A stretch of 64,000 nucleotides of DNA from Pythium myriotylum (lineage: Eukaryota > Oomycota > Peronosporomycetes > Pythiales > Pythiaceae). The position numbers and the translations under genes were made by a program. Shown piece after piece: positions 30,828 to 40,532 of the stretch (positions are counted from its first letter, which is position 1; each line of letters starts with the position of its first letter). A model generated the notes under the pieces. It was not told the origin of the DNA, made no database searches, and saw only the letters and a program-made list of their open reading frames with translations. The stretch is from positions 1,488,001 through 1,552,000 of the forward strand of contig JALJCQ010000012.1 of NCBI GenBank assembly GCA_023091665.1. The letters are read 5' to 3'.

Positions 30828-31005
30828 CGTGCTTCCCCCGAGTGAGCCGATCGACAAGTGTCTGTGAGGAGGTCCACTGTGGCCTACGAGGATAACGTAC
30901 GTCTGGCGCATCTGAGTCTGATTCCTCCGTGCTGAATATCCGCCAAAATACTGTAACGACCAGGAAGCAATCTTGAAAACGCATTTCCACTACATCTCTA
31001 AACGC

Positions 31006-32043
31006 TCACGGCGTGGCCTTATCCTCGAAGAACGGGATGATGTGTTCTTTCTGGTAGAAGTCGGCCTTGTACTCCTTCATGACAATTTGGCTAGTCGCCG
31101 GGTCTCTCGTGACACGGGCCAAGTACGGTACTCCGTGGATCGACGCCACGGTCGTGCGGAACTCGGGCAGCTTGAACGGGTTCTTCTTCTTCTTCCACAT
31201 CTTGTACGAATGGGACACGATGGCTCGCAGCAGCACAGCGTTGTCGGGCGCCGAGTAGTTGTAGTAGTGCATGATACCGATGTTGGCACGGTCGCAGTAC
31301 GGGCACCAGAGCCGCCCATTAAACGCGTGATAGCCCGAGACAAAGTAGATGAAGAGAGGGTACGAGTTGTCGTACTTTAGCACATAGTCCTTCACGGCGT
31401 CGGCGTCGTCGAGCGTGACGATCTTGTTCTTGTTCGGAACACCCGCTGCAGGGTAGGGCACCTGGAAGGCGTACTCGAGCAAGTCGTAGTCAAGCGTGTA
31501 CTGCTCGTTGAGCATGTTGGACGAGTTGCCATTGCCGTCGTACCGAATCAGCGAAGGAATGAAGTCGATGTAGAACAGCTCGTTTTGCTTGAACCCGTTG
31601 TTGTCGTCGTTCCAATCGTGGACCGAGCCCACACGGATCTCGACGATTCTAGCGCCTCGAGGCGCGCGAGCGAACACATCGTAGACGGGTTTCTTGGCCT
31701 TTTGGCAGTCGGGGCACCAGTAGGTGCCGTTCTCGTCCGCGTCCGACATGAACAGAATGTACAGTGGGCCCTGGCGCGCCACGTCGTACTCGCTCACAAA
31801 CTTGTACCCCGCGTCGAAGCCTTGCAGCACGATCTGCGTCTCGCCCATGAGGTTGTTCTTGCGACCGCTGCCGACCGACGCCTCCACGGCCGAGTCGTCG
31901 AGCGACCGCACGCTGGACGAGATGAACTGGCCCATGTAGACGACCGTGAAGAACACGGTCGTCAGCAGCGCGAGCTGCATGAAGCGCACGGGGTTCAGCG
32001 CGGACGGCGCCGCCGAGCCGCCCGTCGAGGCCGCCGACTTCAT
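31006..32043 (-). CDS. Membrane-anchored protein with two TXNDC17-type domains, both with CxxC
   Basis: A single-exon protein of 345 residues. A signal-anchor helix (FMQLALLTTVFFTVVYMGQF) lies near residues 20-40. Two thioredoxin-like domains follow, with YWCPDCQKAKKP after PLYILFMSD in domain 1 and LWCPYCDRAN after PLFIYFVSG in domain 2; WCPDC is the exact active site of TXNDC17/TRP14. Both domains therefore look redox-competent, in contrast to the upstream paralogue. They share W(C)PxC spacing, the DVFA...I(V/Y) motif and a cis-Pro region (FIPSL, HGVPYLA). Two NGxS/T-type sequons (NGT, NSS region) suggest the domains face the lumen or exterior. The gap to the paralogue start is 178 bp. Confidence 0.85.
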   Translation of the reverse strand: MKSAASTGGSAAPSALNPVRFMQLALLTTVFFTVVYMGQFISSSVRSLDDSAVEASVGSGRKNNLMGETQIVLQGFDAGYKFVSEYDVARQGPLYILFMSDADENGTYWCPDCQKAKKPVYDVFARAPRGARIVEIRVGSVHDWNDDNNGFKQNELFYIDFIPSLIRYDGNGNSSNMLNEQYTLDYDLLEYAFQVPYPAAGVPNKNKIVTLDDADAVKDYVLKYDNSYPLFIYFVSGYHAFNGRLWCPYCDRANIGIMHYYNYSAPDNAVLLRAIVSHSYKMWKKKKNPFKLPEFRTTVASIHGVPYLARVTRDPATSQIVMKEYKADFYQKEHIIPFFEDKATP

Positions 32044-32264
32044 GCTCTCAGCGTGGTGCTTCCCTCTCGCTCGCCTCTCCTTTGACAGCTTGGTCTCCGC
32101 ACCCTCCGAGACCTCGCACGAGGACGTTCTTGATTGGTGTAATATCTGATTTCGCGCGTTTTATTGGCCACGTGGGAGAGCCAGCAGTGAGTTTTCGAAG
32201 CCATTGCGTCCTCCAAACAAAATGTTTATGGGAAGTGGCCAATCATTAGGAAGCTAGAAAGAAG

Positions 32265-35200
32265 CTAAATATTCACGACAACTTGGACGCCCACCACGAC
32301 ACTCGCGAACGTGAACGCAGACGCCATCAGCCAAAAGTTCTCGGACTCACGGATCTCGAGGGCTGTGCGCTCACGACAAGCGGTCGACACACTTGGGGAC
32401 AAGGCTATGAAGCAATAAAGCCAATTCGACCAGATGCCGACGATCCACGAGTTCAAGATGTCCAATCCAGCCGCCAACAAGACGCACCGTCGGCGGAGAG
32501 TATCTAGCTCACGACAAGCCCACTTTAGCTGTCGTGTTTGCCACGAGTATGCACCTGGTACACCAAGCCACGTGCATGTGCATGTGAAGAGCAGTTTGAG
32601 CGTGCATACGAAGAGGAAGGAGTCTTCTGGCGACACCCGGGAGAAAATGAAGAGCAAGAAGTACGGCCAAACGCCGAAGTCGTACATGAAGTCGACCCAT
32701 GTCCGCTTCCCGCTGATACTAACTTGGCCTTGTGCGTGGCGCACATCTGATGTGCGAGAGTCGTTTCGAAGCGCCTTTCGGTGATTCGCTTGAGAGCCAA
32801 CACGACTGCCAGACTCGGGCTGGGCCTTATCGATCACAGTAGAAGACGCATGTGAGTTGAACGAGCCGGTCACAGACGATGCCGATGTAGATCGTTCCAT
32901 TTGATGAATCACATCCAACTCGGATGGCCTCGGGAACTTCATTGTTGGTGGCAGACGGTTTTGTGATTGATCCTCAAACCACCTGTCAAACAGCGGGCGA
33001 AGCCACGCGTAGAATCCGTCAGGATCTTTCTTCAATCGGCCAACATAGTCGGATACTGATGAGCTATCGTGCATGTCCTTCTCAATTTTTTCAGCTTCGC
33101 GTCGAAGTAGGAAAAGGAGAATACCCGCTATCTTCTTGATGGCGAAGTTGAGCAGCGTCTTCGGAACAGGGCATTTTGGGTCGATATTGCACACAATGCA
33201 GGTTCGACCCTTTGTTCTAGTTATCGGCTCGATCAGCACCCGAAAGGCGCGCATTTCAAGTCGATCAGCGTTCCAACCCTTTAATCTTGGGACTTCCAGA
33301 TCTTTTGAGATTTTTGACTCATCCACGGATCCACCCAGCAACAGAATACAACGGCTCTCGTAGCAGGCATTGATACCCACTGCTTGAATTATTGCATCAC
33401 GCTTGAGGAGAGGAAAAATCATGCTTACGTACGCGAGCACGTTCACGTACCCAGTTTTCTGTACCAACTTTGATTGACTGCAGAACGGCACCCAGCAAGA
33501 AAACAAATCGATCTCTCTCATGACTGCAATCGTGTTGAAGATGTCAACACCTTCGACCAAACCATCCAACTTCAGCCACACCGTTCCGTCCGCTCCCGGT
33601 TTCCAGTGCGTTGATACTCCGAAGTACGTCTGGCCAAAGATCCACTCGGCATCCTCTTCGTTATTGAACTCATGTAGCGCCTTGACGCCAAGAGCACGCC
33701 GTTCTTTGATCTCTTCAATCCACTCACGCTCTTCGTGCATCTTGTTAAAGATTGTTTTCACAGTCGCAGACTCCACGCTCGATTTGTGCTCCTTCATCAT
33801 GAAAGCTTCTATCTTCTCAATTAGCATGGCTGCAGAGAAGATGCGTTCGTCGGCCTTCAACAAATGCGCGTGTTCCCACGCCCAGGCAACGTTTTGGGTC
33901 GTGACATTAACCTTGGAATAATCACTTAGGCATTCGCCGCGCCGACTATGGTCGGACTGGTCTGACCCCTTAGCGTCATCGAGATCCGACACGGCTTCAC
34001 CTGACAAAGTACTGCTTGTTTCTGCGGTGCTGGTGGAGTTTAGACCAGACTTGGCTGAAACCGGACTCGGAGCTGGAGTTTGCTCAACGTTTGACCTCCA
34101 CCTGAACGCCATGGAGAGCTTCCTGGATAACGCACTTTTGGAGGCTCTCTCTTGCTCTTTGTCTCCGATGATGGCAAGTCCGAGTTTGAATGAAAGCGTC
34201 TTGGGCTCTCCATTCCGTGAGAGGAGGTGTATAATCTCGGCGAATGGTAAGTTTACTACGTGGCAGTGATCGATCTCGTAGAGCACTGCTCCTTCAGGAA
34301 TTAGAACTTTGTCTCCTCTGCTGTCCTTTGGTTTTGGAGACGGCGGTGGCGACATATCTCTGGAACGTGGAGAGCGTGTGTATTTCCTCGATGCTCGTTT
34401 TCCTTCGTATTCAATCTTCAAGACAGCCCCAACATTCACGTCATCATCAAGCGGTCGAAAGAGCTTTAGGATATCATATGCATCCCGCATGAATAGACAG
34501 CGAAGAACGTTTCGTTGCTCCTTCATGCTCCTCGATGCTGTCTCTGCAGTGATTTTGCCACCGAATCCGAGTGTCAGCGGCCGCGATGAGCACTTGATTG
34601 TTTCGAGTACTTGGCTTGGGTGTGATTCACCTATTCTCACTCCGTTAACAGAAGTGATCAACATGCCAGGCATAATCGGTCGAATCGCACAGTTCGCTGC
34701 TTCACTATTCTTCTCGCAGTGCGCGACCAGAATTCCGTTTGAGTATACGTCAGTCTCCAGGTGTAGCCCAATTTTCTGCTTATAGAACTCGACAGTGAAC
34801 TCTTCGATTGATTTCGGACTGGAGGGCGCTCTTGACGACGAGCGCTTGCTCCTGGGGAACAACTTGTTCATCGACTTCGACTTTTTCAAACTGTCTCGTC
34901 GTCGCAAATGATCTTTGTCCTTGTCTCGGCTTCGCTGGAAAAACTTTCGAGTTCGGCGACTACGATCTGGAGATGACACCAAATCCCCTTCGCTGTGTCC
35001 TTCACTTCTGAGGTGAATACTCCGATGTGTCACTCCGTCTGACGTATCGGAGGAGCTGTGCTGTTGATCACGGCGAGAAAACGGAAGGGATGTCCGTGAT
35101 TGAGTGGTAGAAGAGCCCTGACGAATCCAGCTAGAACCAGTCAACGTTGAATCAAAGTCATGTGCTTTGTCTCCGGCACAGCATCTAGCGATGGCTGCCG

Positions 35201-35822
35201 GTGTGCGCAACACAGCGACGTCATCGAGGTTCTTTGTGTACGCTGTGTAGTTGGCGCAAGCGCGTCGAAGCTCATTCATGAAGCTCGGTACTTGAGAGGT
35301 CAAGAGCAAGTTCACAACGTAGTTAGGTATGCTGAAGTTGGAGTCATCTTCGTATTCCATGCAGAAATCGCAGCTACTCGTCCCCGTTGATCGAATTGAC
35401 AACCGCATTGAAAATGTTTCGACCCGTACTAGCCCCTTGCGTTCCTCTGGGGCATTCGCATGCTGGGTCGTCTGTGAGATCACAACGAAGGCGTTCTGCC
35501 TCGGGATGAATTTGGTGCGTCGCTGAAACACGTAGTCTCGGTCTGCGAACGGCCAAGGCAAGTGAATTGAGCTGTAGATAATTTCACCCCCGCTTTCGTT
35601 GTCGCGATCGACTACGTATGACTGTTTTGTGAGCTTGTCCCATTCTGTGCGGTAACGCACATCCATCGTCGCGTTGAACAACGTGTCGGCAGAGTACGGA
35701 AGCCACCCTTTGACGTAGTAGACTGGTAGAGTGGACTGCTGCTGCGGCGGTCGGTAGATCTCAAAGTCTTTTTCTGCGTAGATGGGGTCGTCCAGGTTCG
35801 CCCACGCAGCGTGCTCGGCCAT
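32265..35822 (-). CDS. START-PDZ-PDZ-START multidomain membrane protein
   Basis: A single-exon protein of 1185 residues from ATG 35822 (MAEHAAWANL). Residues about 10-200 are a START lipid-transfer domain (YVKGWLPYSADTLFNATMDV, WDKLTKQSYVV, LPWPFADRDYVFQRR). A Ser/Arg-rich linker follows. A PDZ domain lies at about 342-425 (KIGLHLETD, NGILVAHC, MLITSVNGVRIGE), then a second PDZ-like unit to about 555 (VGAVLKIEYEG, VLYEIDHCHVVNLPF). Residues about 640-910 are a second, divergent START-like domain (TVWLKLDGLVEGVDIFNT, LFSCWVPFC). The C-terminus has about four hydrophobic segments (FGVWPYFLLFIFS, LLFTCTCTWLGV, LDILNSWIVGIW, ASAFTFASVVVGVQVV). Probably moves or senses lipid at membranes with PDZ-mediated scaffolding; ligand unknown. 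Confidence 0.85.
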   Translation of the reverse strand: MAEHAAWANLDDPIYAEKDFEIYRPPQQQSTLPVYYVKGWLPYSADTLFNATMDVRYRTEWDKLTKQSYVVDRDNESGGEIIYSSIHLPWPFADRDYVFQRRTKFIPRQNAFVVISQTTQHANAPEERKGLVRVETFSMRLSIRSTGTSSCDFCMEYEDDSNFSIPNYVVNLLLTSQVPSFMNELRRACANYTAYTKNLDDVAVLRTPAAIARCCAGDKAHDFDSTLTGSSWIRQGSSTTQSRTSLPFSRRDQQHSSSDTSDGVTHRSIHLRSEGHSEGDLVSSPDRSRRTRKFFQRSRDKDKDHLRRRDSLKKSKSMNKLFPRSKRSSSRAPSSPKSIEEFTVEFYKQKIGLHLETDVYSNGILVAHCEKNSEAANCAIRPIMPGMLITSVNGVRIGESHPSQVLETIKCSSRPLTLGFGGKITAETASRSMKEQRNVLRCLFMRDAYDILKLFRPLDDDVNVGAVLKIEYEGKRASRKYTRSPRSRDMSPPPSPKPKDSRGDKVLIPEGAVLYEIDHCHVVNLPFAEIIHLLSRNGEPKTLSFKLGLAIIGDKEQERASKSALSRKLSMAFRWRSNVEQTPAPSPVSAKSGLNSTSTAETSSTLSGEAVSDLDDAKGSDQSDHSRRGECLSDYSKVNVTTQNVAWAWEHAHLLKADERIFSAAMLIEKIEAFMMKEHKSSVESATVKTIFNKMHEEREWIEEIKERRALGVKALHEFNNEEDAEWIFGQTYFGVSTHWKPGADGTVWLKLDGLVEGVDIFNTIAVMREIDLFSCWVPFCSQSKLVQKTGYVNVLAYVSMIFPLLKRDAIIQAVGINACYESRCILLLGGSVDESKISKDLEVPRLKGWNADRLEMRAFRVLIEPITRTKGRTCIVCNIDPKCPVPKTLLNFAIKKIAGILLFLLRREAEKIEKDMHDSSSVSDYVGRLKKDPDGFYAWLRPLFDRWFEDQSQNRLPPTMKFPRPSELDVIHQMERSTSASSVTGSFNSHASSTVIDKAQPESGSRVGSQANHRKALRNDSRTSDVRHAQGQVSISGKRTWVDFMYDFGVWPYFLLFIFSRVSPEDSFLFVCTLKLLFTCTCTWLGVPGAYSWQTRQLKWACRELDTLRRRCVLLAAGLDILNSWIVGIWSNWLYCFIALSPSVSTACRERTALEIRESENFWLMASAFTFASVVVGVQVVVNI

Positions 35823-36598
35823 ATCCACCACCTCTGTGCGGCACACTCACCCCGTCAATTCTCGCTCCCCATCCCCGACCAAGATAAGCAAACTGAACGC
35901 ACCGTCAAGATCGCTGTCACTGCACTGCGGGTCTGAATGGCGGTGCAATAGCTTGCGCAATTGGAAAGGCGAGCCGAGGATTTCGGGGGACGCCAACGCC
36001 GAGGGCGACGGGAGCCCCTGCACGAAGCCCTGGCGCGCCATGGTTCTCGAATGCATCGGCCCAAGATCGCGGCGCGCGTGTTCACTGGTCGGCGGCGGCC
36101 CACTCGGTCTCGGTTTCCTCGGCCGCGACCCGCGACCTTTCCGGCTCCAACTCGCCTCTTCGAGAGTTCTCTGGACGCGGAGCTCGCGCCTTGCGACGCC
36201 GCGACGTGTCGCACTGGAATCCTAAGAATACGCGGCGCGCGCTCGTCCCCTCGACGCACGAGGCGACCGAGGCGTCAAGGCTTGCGCTCCGAACGGTTCA
36301 AGGTCCCCGTGATCAACAACGGTCGACCATCACTCGCGCGGAAGGGTACACTTTTTCGCTGAGCGCGTAACCAACAACTGCAACCCTGGTCCTCCCAGAT
36401 GCTGACTTCTTTTCGTTCGCGTAACCCCATCACGAACCGAAAGGGTCCTCTAATAGAAGGATACACGGTAGGCATTCTGGATGGGTTCAGACTCACGGGT
36501 TGAGAGCAGCTGGGTCGACCGGCTCGACCCGTTTGCGGTGACCAGCCATTCGCCTGTCAGGAAAGGTTGCAGACCCAAGAAGCTAGTGACGAGCTACG
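35823..36598. promoter_or_regulatory. Divergent START-PDZ / BRX1 spacer
   Basis: 776 bp between two divergent starts. The first 450 bp are GC-rich with shadow frames on both strands; none looks real. Both promoters must lie here. Confidence 0.4.
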
Positions 36599-37651
36599 AT
36601 GGCGCTGGCGAAGCGACGACTAGAGAACGGCGACGCCGACGACAGCGAGAAGAAGCAGAAGCTCGAGGTCGCGGGGGGCCGCGGCTACATCAACAAGCAG
36701 CGCGTGCTCGTCTTCTCGTCGCGAGGCATCACGACGCGCTACCGCCACTTGCTCGACGACTTCCGCAAGCTCCTGCCGCACAACAAGCGCGAAGTCAAGG
36801 TGGGTACCCGCACGAGTATCTGACCTTGCGGAGGAATTGAGAACTGAGCAGGCTGTGGATTGCCCGAATAGCTCGACGCCAAAGACACACTGCACGTTGT
36901 GAATGAGATCGCCGAGATCAAGGGATGCAACACGACCATCTTCCTCGAGGCGCGCAAGCGCCAGGACCTGTACATGTGGGTGAGCCGCGTTGGCACTGGT
37001 CCTTCCGTGCGCTTCCTCGTGCAGAACGTGCACACGATGGACGAGTTGAAGATGACGGGCAACGCTCTGAACGGCTCTCGCCCCATCTTGACGTTCGACA
37101 AGTCGTTCGAGGAGTCGCCGCATCTGCAGGTGATCAAGCAGCTCTTCACGCAGGTGTGGGGAACTCCGAAGAACCATCCGAAGAGCAAGCCGTTCATCGA
37201 CCGCGTCATGAGCTTCTACTACGTCGACGGCAAGGTCTGGTGCCGCAACTACCAGATCGCCGATGAGGCCGACACAAAGAAGCTCGAGCAGGCCGCGCTC
37301 CACAAAGGCGAGGACCTCGTCCAGCTCATCGAGATCGGCCCGCGTTTCGTGCTCACGCCGATCCGAATCTTCGACGGCAGCTTTGGCGGCCAGACGCTCT
37401 ACCAGAACCCACGCTATGTGTCTCCGAACGAGGTGAGCGATCTGATCGACACCCGACGTTGCTGCTGTGAGCTCAATATCTGATCTTGTTCTTGTTTGTG
37501 TCTCTCTCAGCTGCGTCGCGATCACAAGTTCGACAAGCGCGACCGCTACGTGTCGCGCAAGAACGCCGAGGCGAGTCGCAACGAGCGTGCACCGGCGCGC
37601 GAGATGCCCGCCGACCAGTTCGCCGACGTCTTTGCCGGTTCGTCCAAGTAA
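36599..37651 (+). CDS. BRX1: Ribosome biogenesis protein BRX1 (Brix domain)
   Basis: Three exons (36599-36799, 36872-37432, 37511-37651; introns of 72 and 78 nt) give 300 residues. BRX1 is a nucleolar assembly factor of the 60S subunit. The Brix domain fills the protein: RVLVFSSRGITTRYRHLLDD, LLPHNKREVK, NTTIFLEARKRQDLYMWVS, GPSVRFLVQNVHTMDELKM, GSRPILTFDKSFEESPHLQ, FYYVDGKVWCRNYQI, EIGPRFVLTPIRIFDGSFGG. The last exon gives the basic, low-complexity tail (RRDHKFDKRDRYVSRK) typical of BRX1. Exon joints are in phase 0 on both sides. The length is normal for the family. Confidence 0.96.
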
Positions 37652-38001
37652 TTGTGATACTCCATCAGTCCATACACTCCAGCAAGTGGGGTGCTTGCTC
37701 CAATAGACTCACTCGATGCATTTCTCCCCCTTGTTGGCTTCAATCTGCAACGGATTCTTTTGATTTCTACCAATCAAAGGCTGCGATCTGATCTGAACCT
37801 GCATTTAATTGGTTGAAAATAAGTGTCTGAAATCGCCGCCAGACCCCCCTGGCCTGAATTGAAGTCAGCAGACACATCCACAGTGCGATCGCGACCTCGG
37901 GCTCGCCTCGCTCGCGCCCGTGCTACCGATCGGACCGATCGTTCGCTAGGTTGTATCTGTCGAGAAGATCTCCTCGCGCTGATCTGTTCTTCTCGCTAGC
38001 C
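37652..38001. other. Intergenic, no gene seen
   Basis: 350 bp between the BRX1 stop and the ArfGAP start, same strand. It must contain the BRX1 terminator and the ArfGAP promoter; no element recognised. Confidence 0.4.
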
Positions 38002-40422
38002 ATGGAGTCGCGCGTGACGGAGCTCCAGCAGGTCATCTTCAAGAAGGATCTCATGATCCTCCAGCTCCAGAAACAGCTCGCCGCGTATCGAGAGCAATTT
38101 GGCGAACTAGACGCAGCCGTGCTCAAGGCGCTCGAAGATGAGTTCCAGATCGTCGACACGATGGCAGTGAATACGAACAGCAGCGACCGCCGCCGCACCA
38201 GTAGCAATGTGTCCGAGGCTGTGAACGTGCCCGAGTCGAGGCGACCCAGTGGCACGACATCAGACTCTGTAGACGCGCCACCACAACCCCCACCGTCTAG
38301 TGTAACGCCAGCACAAGTGCCATCACTGCCCTCCTTAGCTCCAGCATCGTCGCCGTCTCCGACCGATACCTCGCCGAGTACGCCGACACTGGGAGTGCCT
38401 CAGTCGCGCAGAATGTCCAGCATCTCGGCCTCAGGTGTGATATCCACGATCGGTCGCAATGTCGTGCTCGACTATGTAGAGGATTCGCCCATGTTTCGGC
38501 GCCAGCTTGAAAGCTTTGAGGATTCGCTAGGCGGACTGCGCGGTCTACTCAAAGAAATCCTGGCGCGCACGAAGGAGTACGTCTCGAGTGGCATGAAGTT
38601 TGGTGAGGACGAGACTGCACTGGCTGAAGAAATTGTCCATCGCAAGTATGCACGAGCATTGTTTACGACAAGCTGCCCTGATTTGGGTAGCCTTTCATCC
38701 ATTTTCAGTGAGGTCCACGACACCATGACACAGATTCAGAGCTCTCGGGTGAGTATGCTGCTTAGTATTGAAGCATTGCTGCATCACTCGATCAATCGGT
38801 TTGCCGAGTCAGAGCTTAAAGAAGCCGGTGATCTAAGGCGGGAAGTTCTTCGACTGGCTGACGAGTATGAATCACAGCTAGGGAAGCTTCTGGGTAAGTC
38901 AAAGCAGTCGTCGAGCAGTGGGAATTCCTCAGCATTGATAGCATCAGATCCAACCCACATCCTCGGTTCGAATGGATCCGCTAGCAATGGCCAAAATAGC
39001 GGTAACACCGGACGGAGTCTGGAGAGAGATGTCATGCAAGCAAGACTCAGGTTCGAACTCGCTCGCTTTGATCTTGTTCGATACCTCAACCGATTGGACT
39101 CCCAGAAGAAGTTCGTCCTTATAGAATGCTTCAACTCGACATTGTACGCTTTTTTGGGCCATTTTCATGCTTGCCATGAGCTGGTCAAGAGCGTAGAATC
39201 TGGACTTCGACAGCGCCAAGAGAACTTACAGCGTGCGAAGCGAGAGTTTGAAGAGGACGAGCGGATGTGGATTGCTCAGCGAGAAGCGCTTGAAGCTCGA
39301 TTGAAGATGGATGCGGACGGAGAAATCCGCGGTACTCGTACGCCATCATCTCTTGAGCTACCAGTAGAGATCATCTCAAGCGACACACTACTCGGGAGGG
39401 AGACTGCTTTTCTAGGCGGCGTCATGAAGCAGGGTTACTTGTTCGTTCGTAACTCGATGTTTCCTGCCCGCAGCTGGAAGCGGCGCTGGTTTCAGATTCA
39501 TTCCGGGAAGCTATACCAGAACAAAAACAAGCACATGGATCTTATCCTCGTGTGTGACCTCATGCTTTCGCGTGTTCGAGAATCGACGAGCTCAAGTTTG
39601 CCGTACTGTTTCGAAGTCATTGACTCGAGCCAAGCAAAACATCTCTTACAAGCGACCAGCGAAGCTGACTTGCAAGAGTGGATTGAAGCTGCAAGGAAGA
39701 GCACGGAAAGCATGCTGGAGAAGCAATCACATCGCATGGTTGTACACCCTGAACAGCAAAAGGTCATCGAAGAGTTGACCGCTCGTAACCCAAACTGCGC
39801 TGACTGTGGGCAAAGTCCGTCTGAGTGGGTTTCTATCAATATCGGCTGCTTCCTGTGCATCGAATGTTCTGGTATTCACCGGAGTCTTGGTGTTCACGTC
39901 TCGAAGGTTCGGTCGCTAACGTTGGATTCATGGGAAATGACGTTATTGTTGCTGCTGAGAGATCATTTGGGGAATGAAGTTGTAAACTCCGTATGGGAGC
40001 CAACGCTTCCCCCTGGATGGACTCGTCCAACGCCGACTTCTTCCCGAGAGGACAAGACAAAGTGGATAAAGGCCAAGTACCACTTCCGTGGACTCGTGGG
40101 TACTAACCAAAACGCATCAGCAGCTGACATGCTGCGTCGGTTCTTCATTGGTGCAGAAAGTGGATCCGTCCCGGAAGTTATGTGGTGTCTCGCGCACGGC
40201 GTGGACGTAAACGCAAAGAACGACAGTCTTGAAACGGCGCTACACGTCAGTGCAAGACACGGCCATGGGGCTTGCTGTGATTACTTGATATTGAACGGAG
40301 CGAGTCTAGTAAGTGCAGACTCGCAGGGGAAGCTACCGTATGATGCCGCTAAGGCTGGAGGCCACGAAGGCGTAAAGCTTGCACTCATGCAGAAAATGAG
40401 TCTGGAGCAGTACCAATTCTGA
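38002..40422 (+). CDS. ACAP-type ArfGAP: BAR, PH, ArfGAP and ankyrin domains
   Basis: A single-exon protein of 806 residues from ATG 38002 ([10 protein letters not shown]). A short coiled coil at the N-terminus and a Ser/Pro-rich linker lead to a BAR domain (about 161-430: [16 protein letters not shown] onwards), a PH domain (about 473-575: [29 protein letters not shown]) and an ArfGAP domain (about 596-715). The zinc finger is C-x2-C-x16-C-x2-C (CADCGQ to CIEC), followed by SGIHRSLG with the catalytic Arg finger. One or two ankyrin repeats end the protein ([20 protein letters not shown]). It should stimulate GTP hydrolysis by Arf GTPases on curved membranes in vesicle traffic. Architecture and order are the same as in animal ACAP proteins. 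Confidence 0.95.
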   Translation: MESRVTELQQVIFKKDLMILQLQKQLAAYREQFGELDAAVLKALEDEFQIVDTMAVNTNSSDRRRTSSNVSEAVNVPESRRPSGTTSDSVDAPPQPPPSSVTPAQVPSLPSLAPASSPSPTDTSPSTPTLGVPQSRRMSSISASGVISTIGRNVVLDYVEDSPMFRRQLESFEDSLGGLRGLLKEILARTKEYVSSGMKFGEDETALAEEIVHRKYARALFTTSCPDLGSLSSIFSEVHDTMTQIQSSRVSMLLSIEALLHHSINRFAESELKEAGDLRREVLRLADEYESQLGKLLGKSKQSSSSGNSSALIASDPTHILGSNGSASNGQNSGNTGRSLERDVMQARLRFELARFDLVRYLNRLDSQKKFVLIECFNSTLYAFLGHFHACHELVKSVESGLRQRQENLQRAKREFEEDERMWIAQREALEARLKMDADGEIRGTRTPSSLELPVEIISSDTLLGRETAFLGGVMKQGYLFVRNSMFPARSWKRRWFQIHSGKLYQNKNKHMDLILVCDLMLSRVRESTSSSLPYCFEVIDSSQAKHLLQATSEADLQEWIEAARKSTESMLEKQSHRMVVHPEQQKVIEELTARNPNCADCGQSPSEWVSINIGCFLCIECSGIHRSLGVHVSKVRSLTLDSWEMTLLLLLRDHLGNEVVNSVWEPTLPPGWTRPTPTSSREDKTKWIKAKYHFRGLVGTNQNASAADMLRRFFIGAESGSVPEVMWCLAHGVDVNAKNDSLETALHVSARHGHGACCDYLILNGASLVSADSQGKLPYDAAKAGGHEGVKLALMQKMSLEQYQF

Positions 40423-40532
40423 ACTACTCTGGCGCAAAGTGCACTAAACACAATGATTTGACTGAATTGTATCAACGATTTTGTTTTACTTGGTACGTTC
40501 ATTGGTCTATAGGTTGTGCACTCTTTATCAGT

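Noticed and set aside
29766..30845. 359-codon open frame opposite the thioredoxin-fold gene
   Set aside because: Its Arg/Gly/Ser-rich product comes from the reverse of the Pro/Ala repeat stalk.
36739..37525. Antisense frames over BRX1
   Set aside because: Shadow frames; BRX1 exons are firm.
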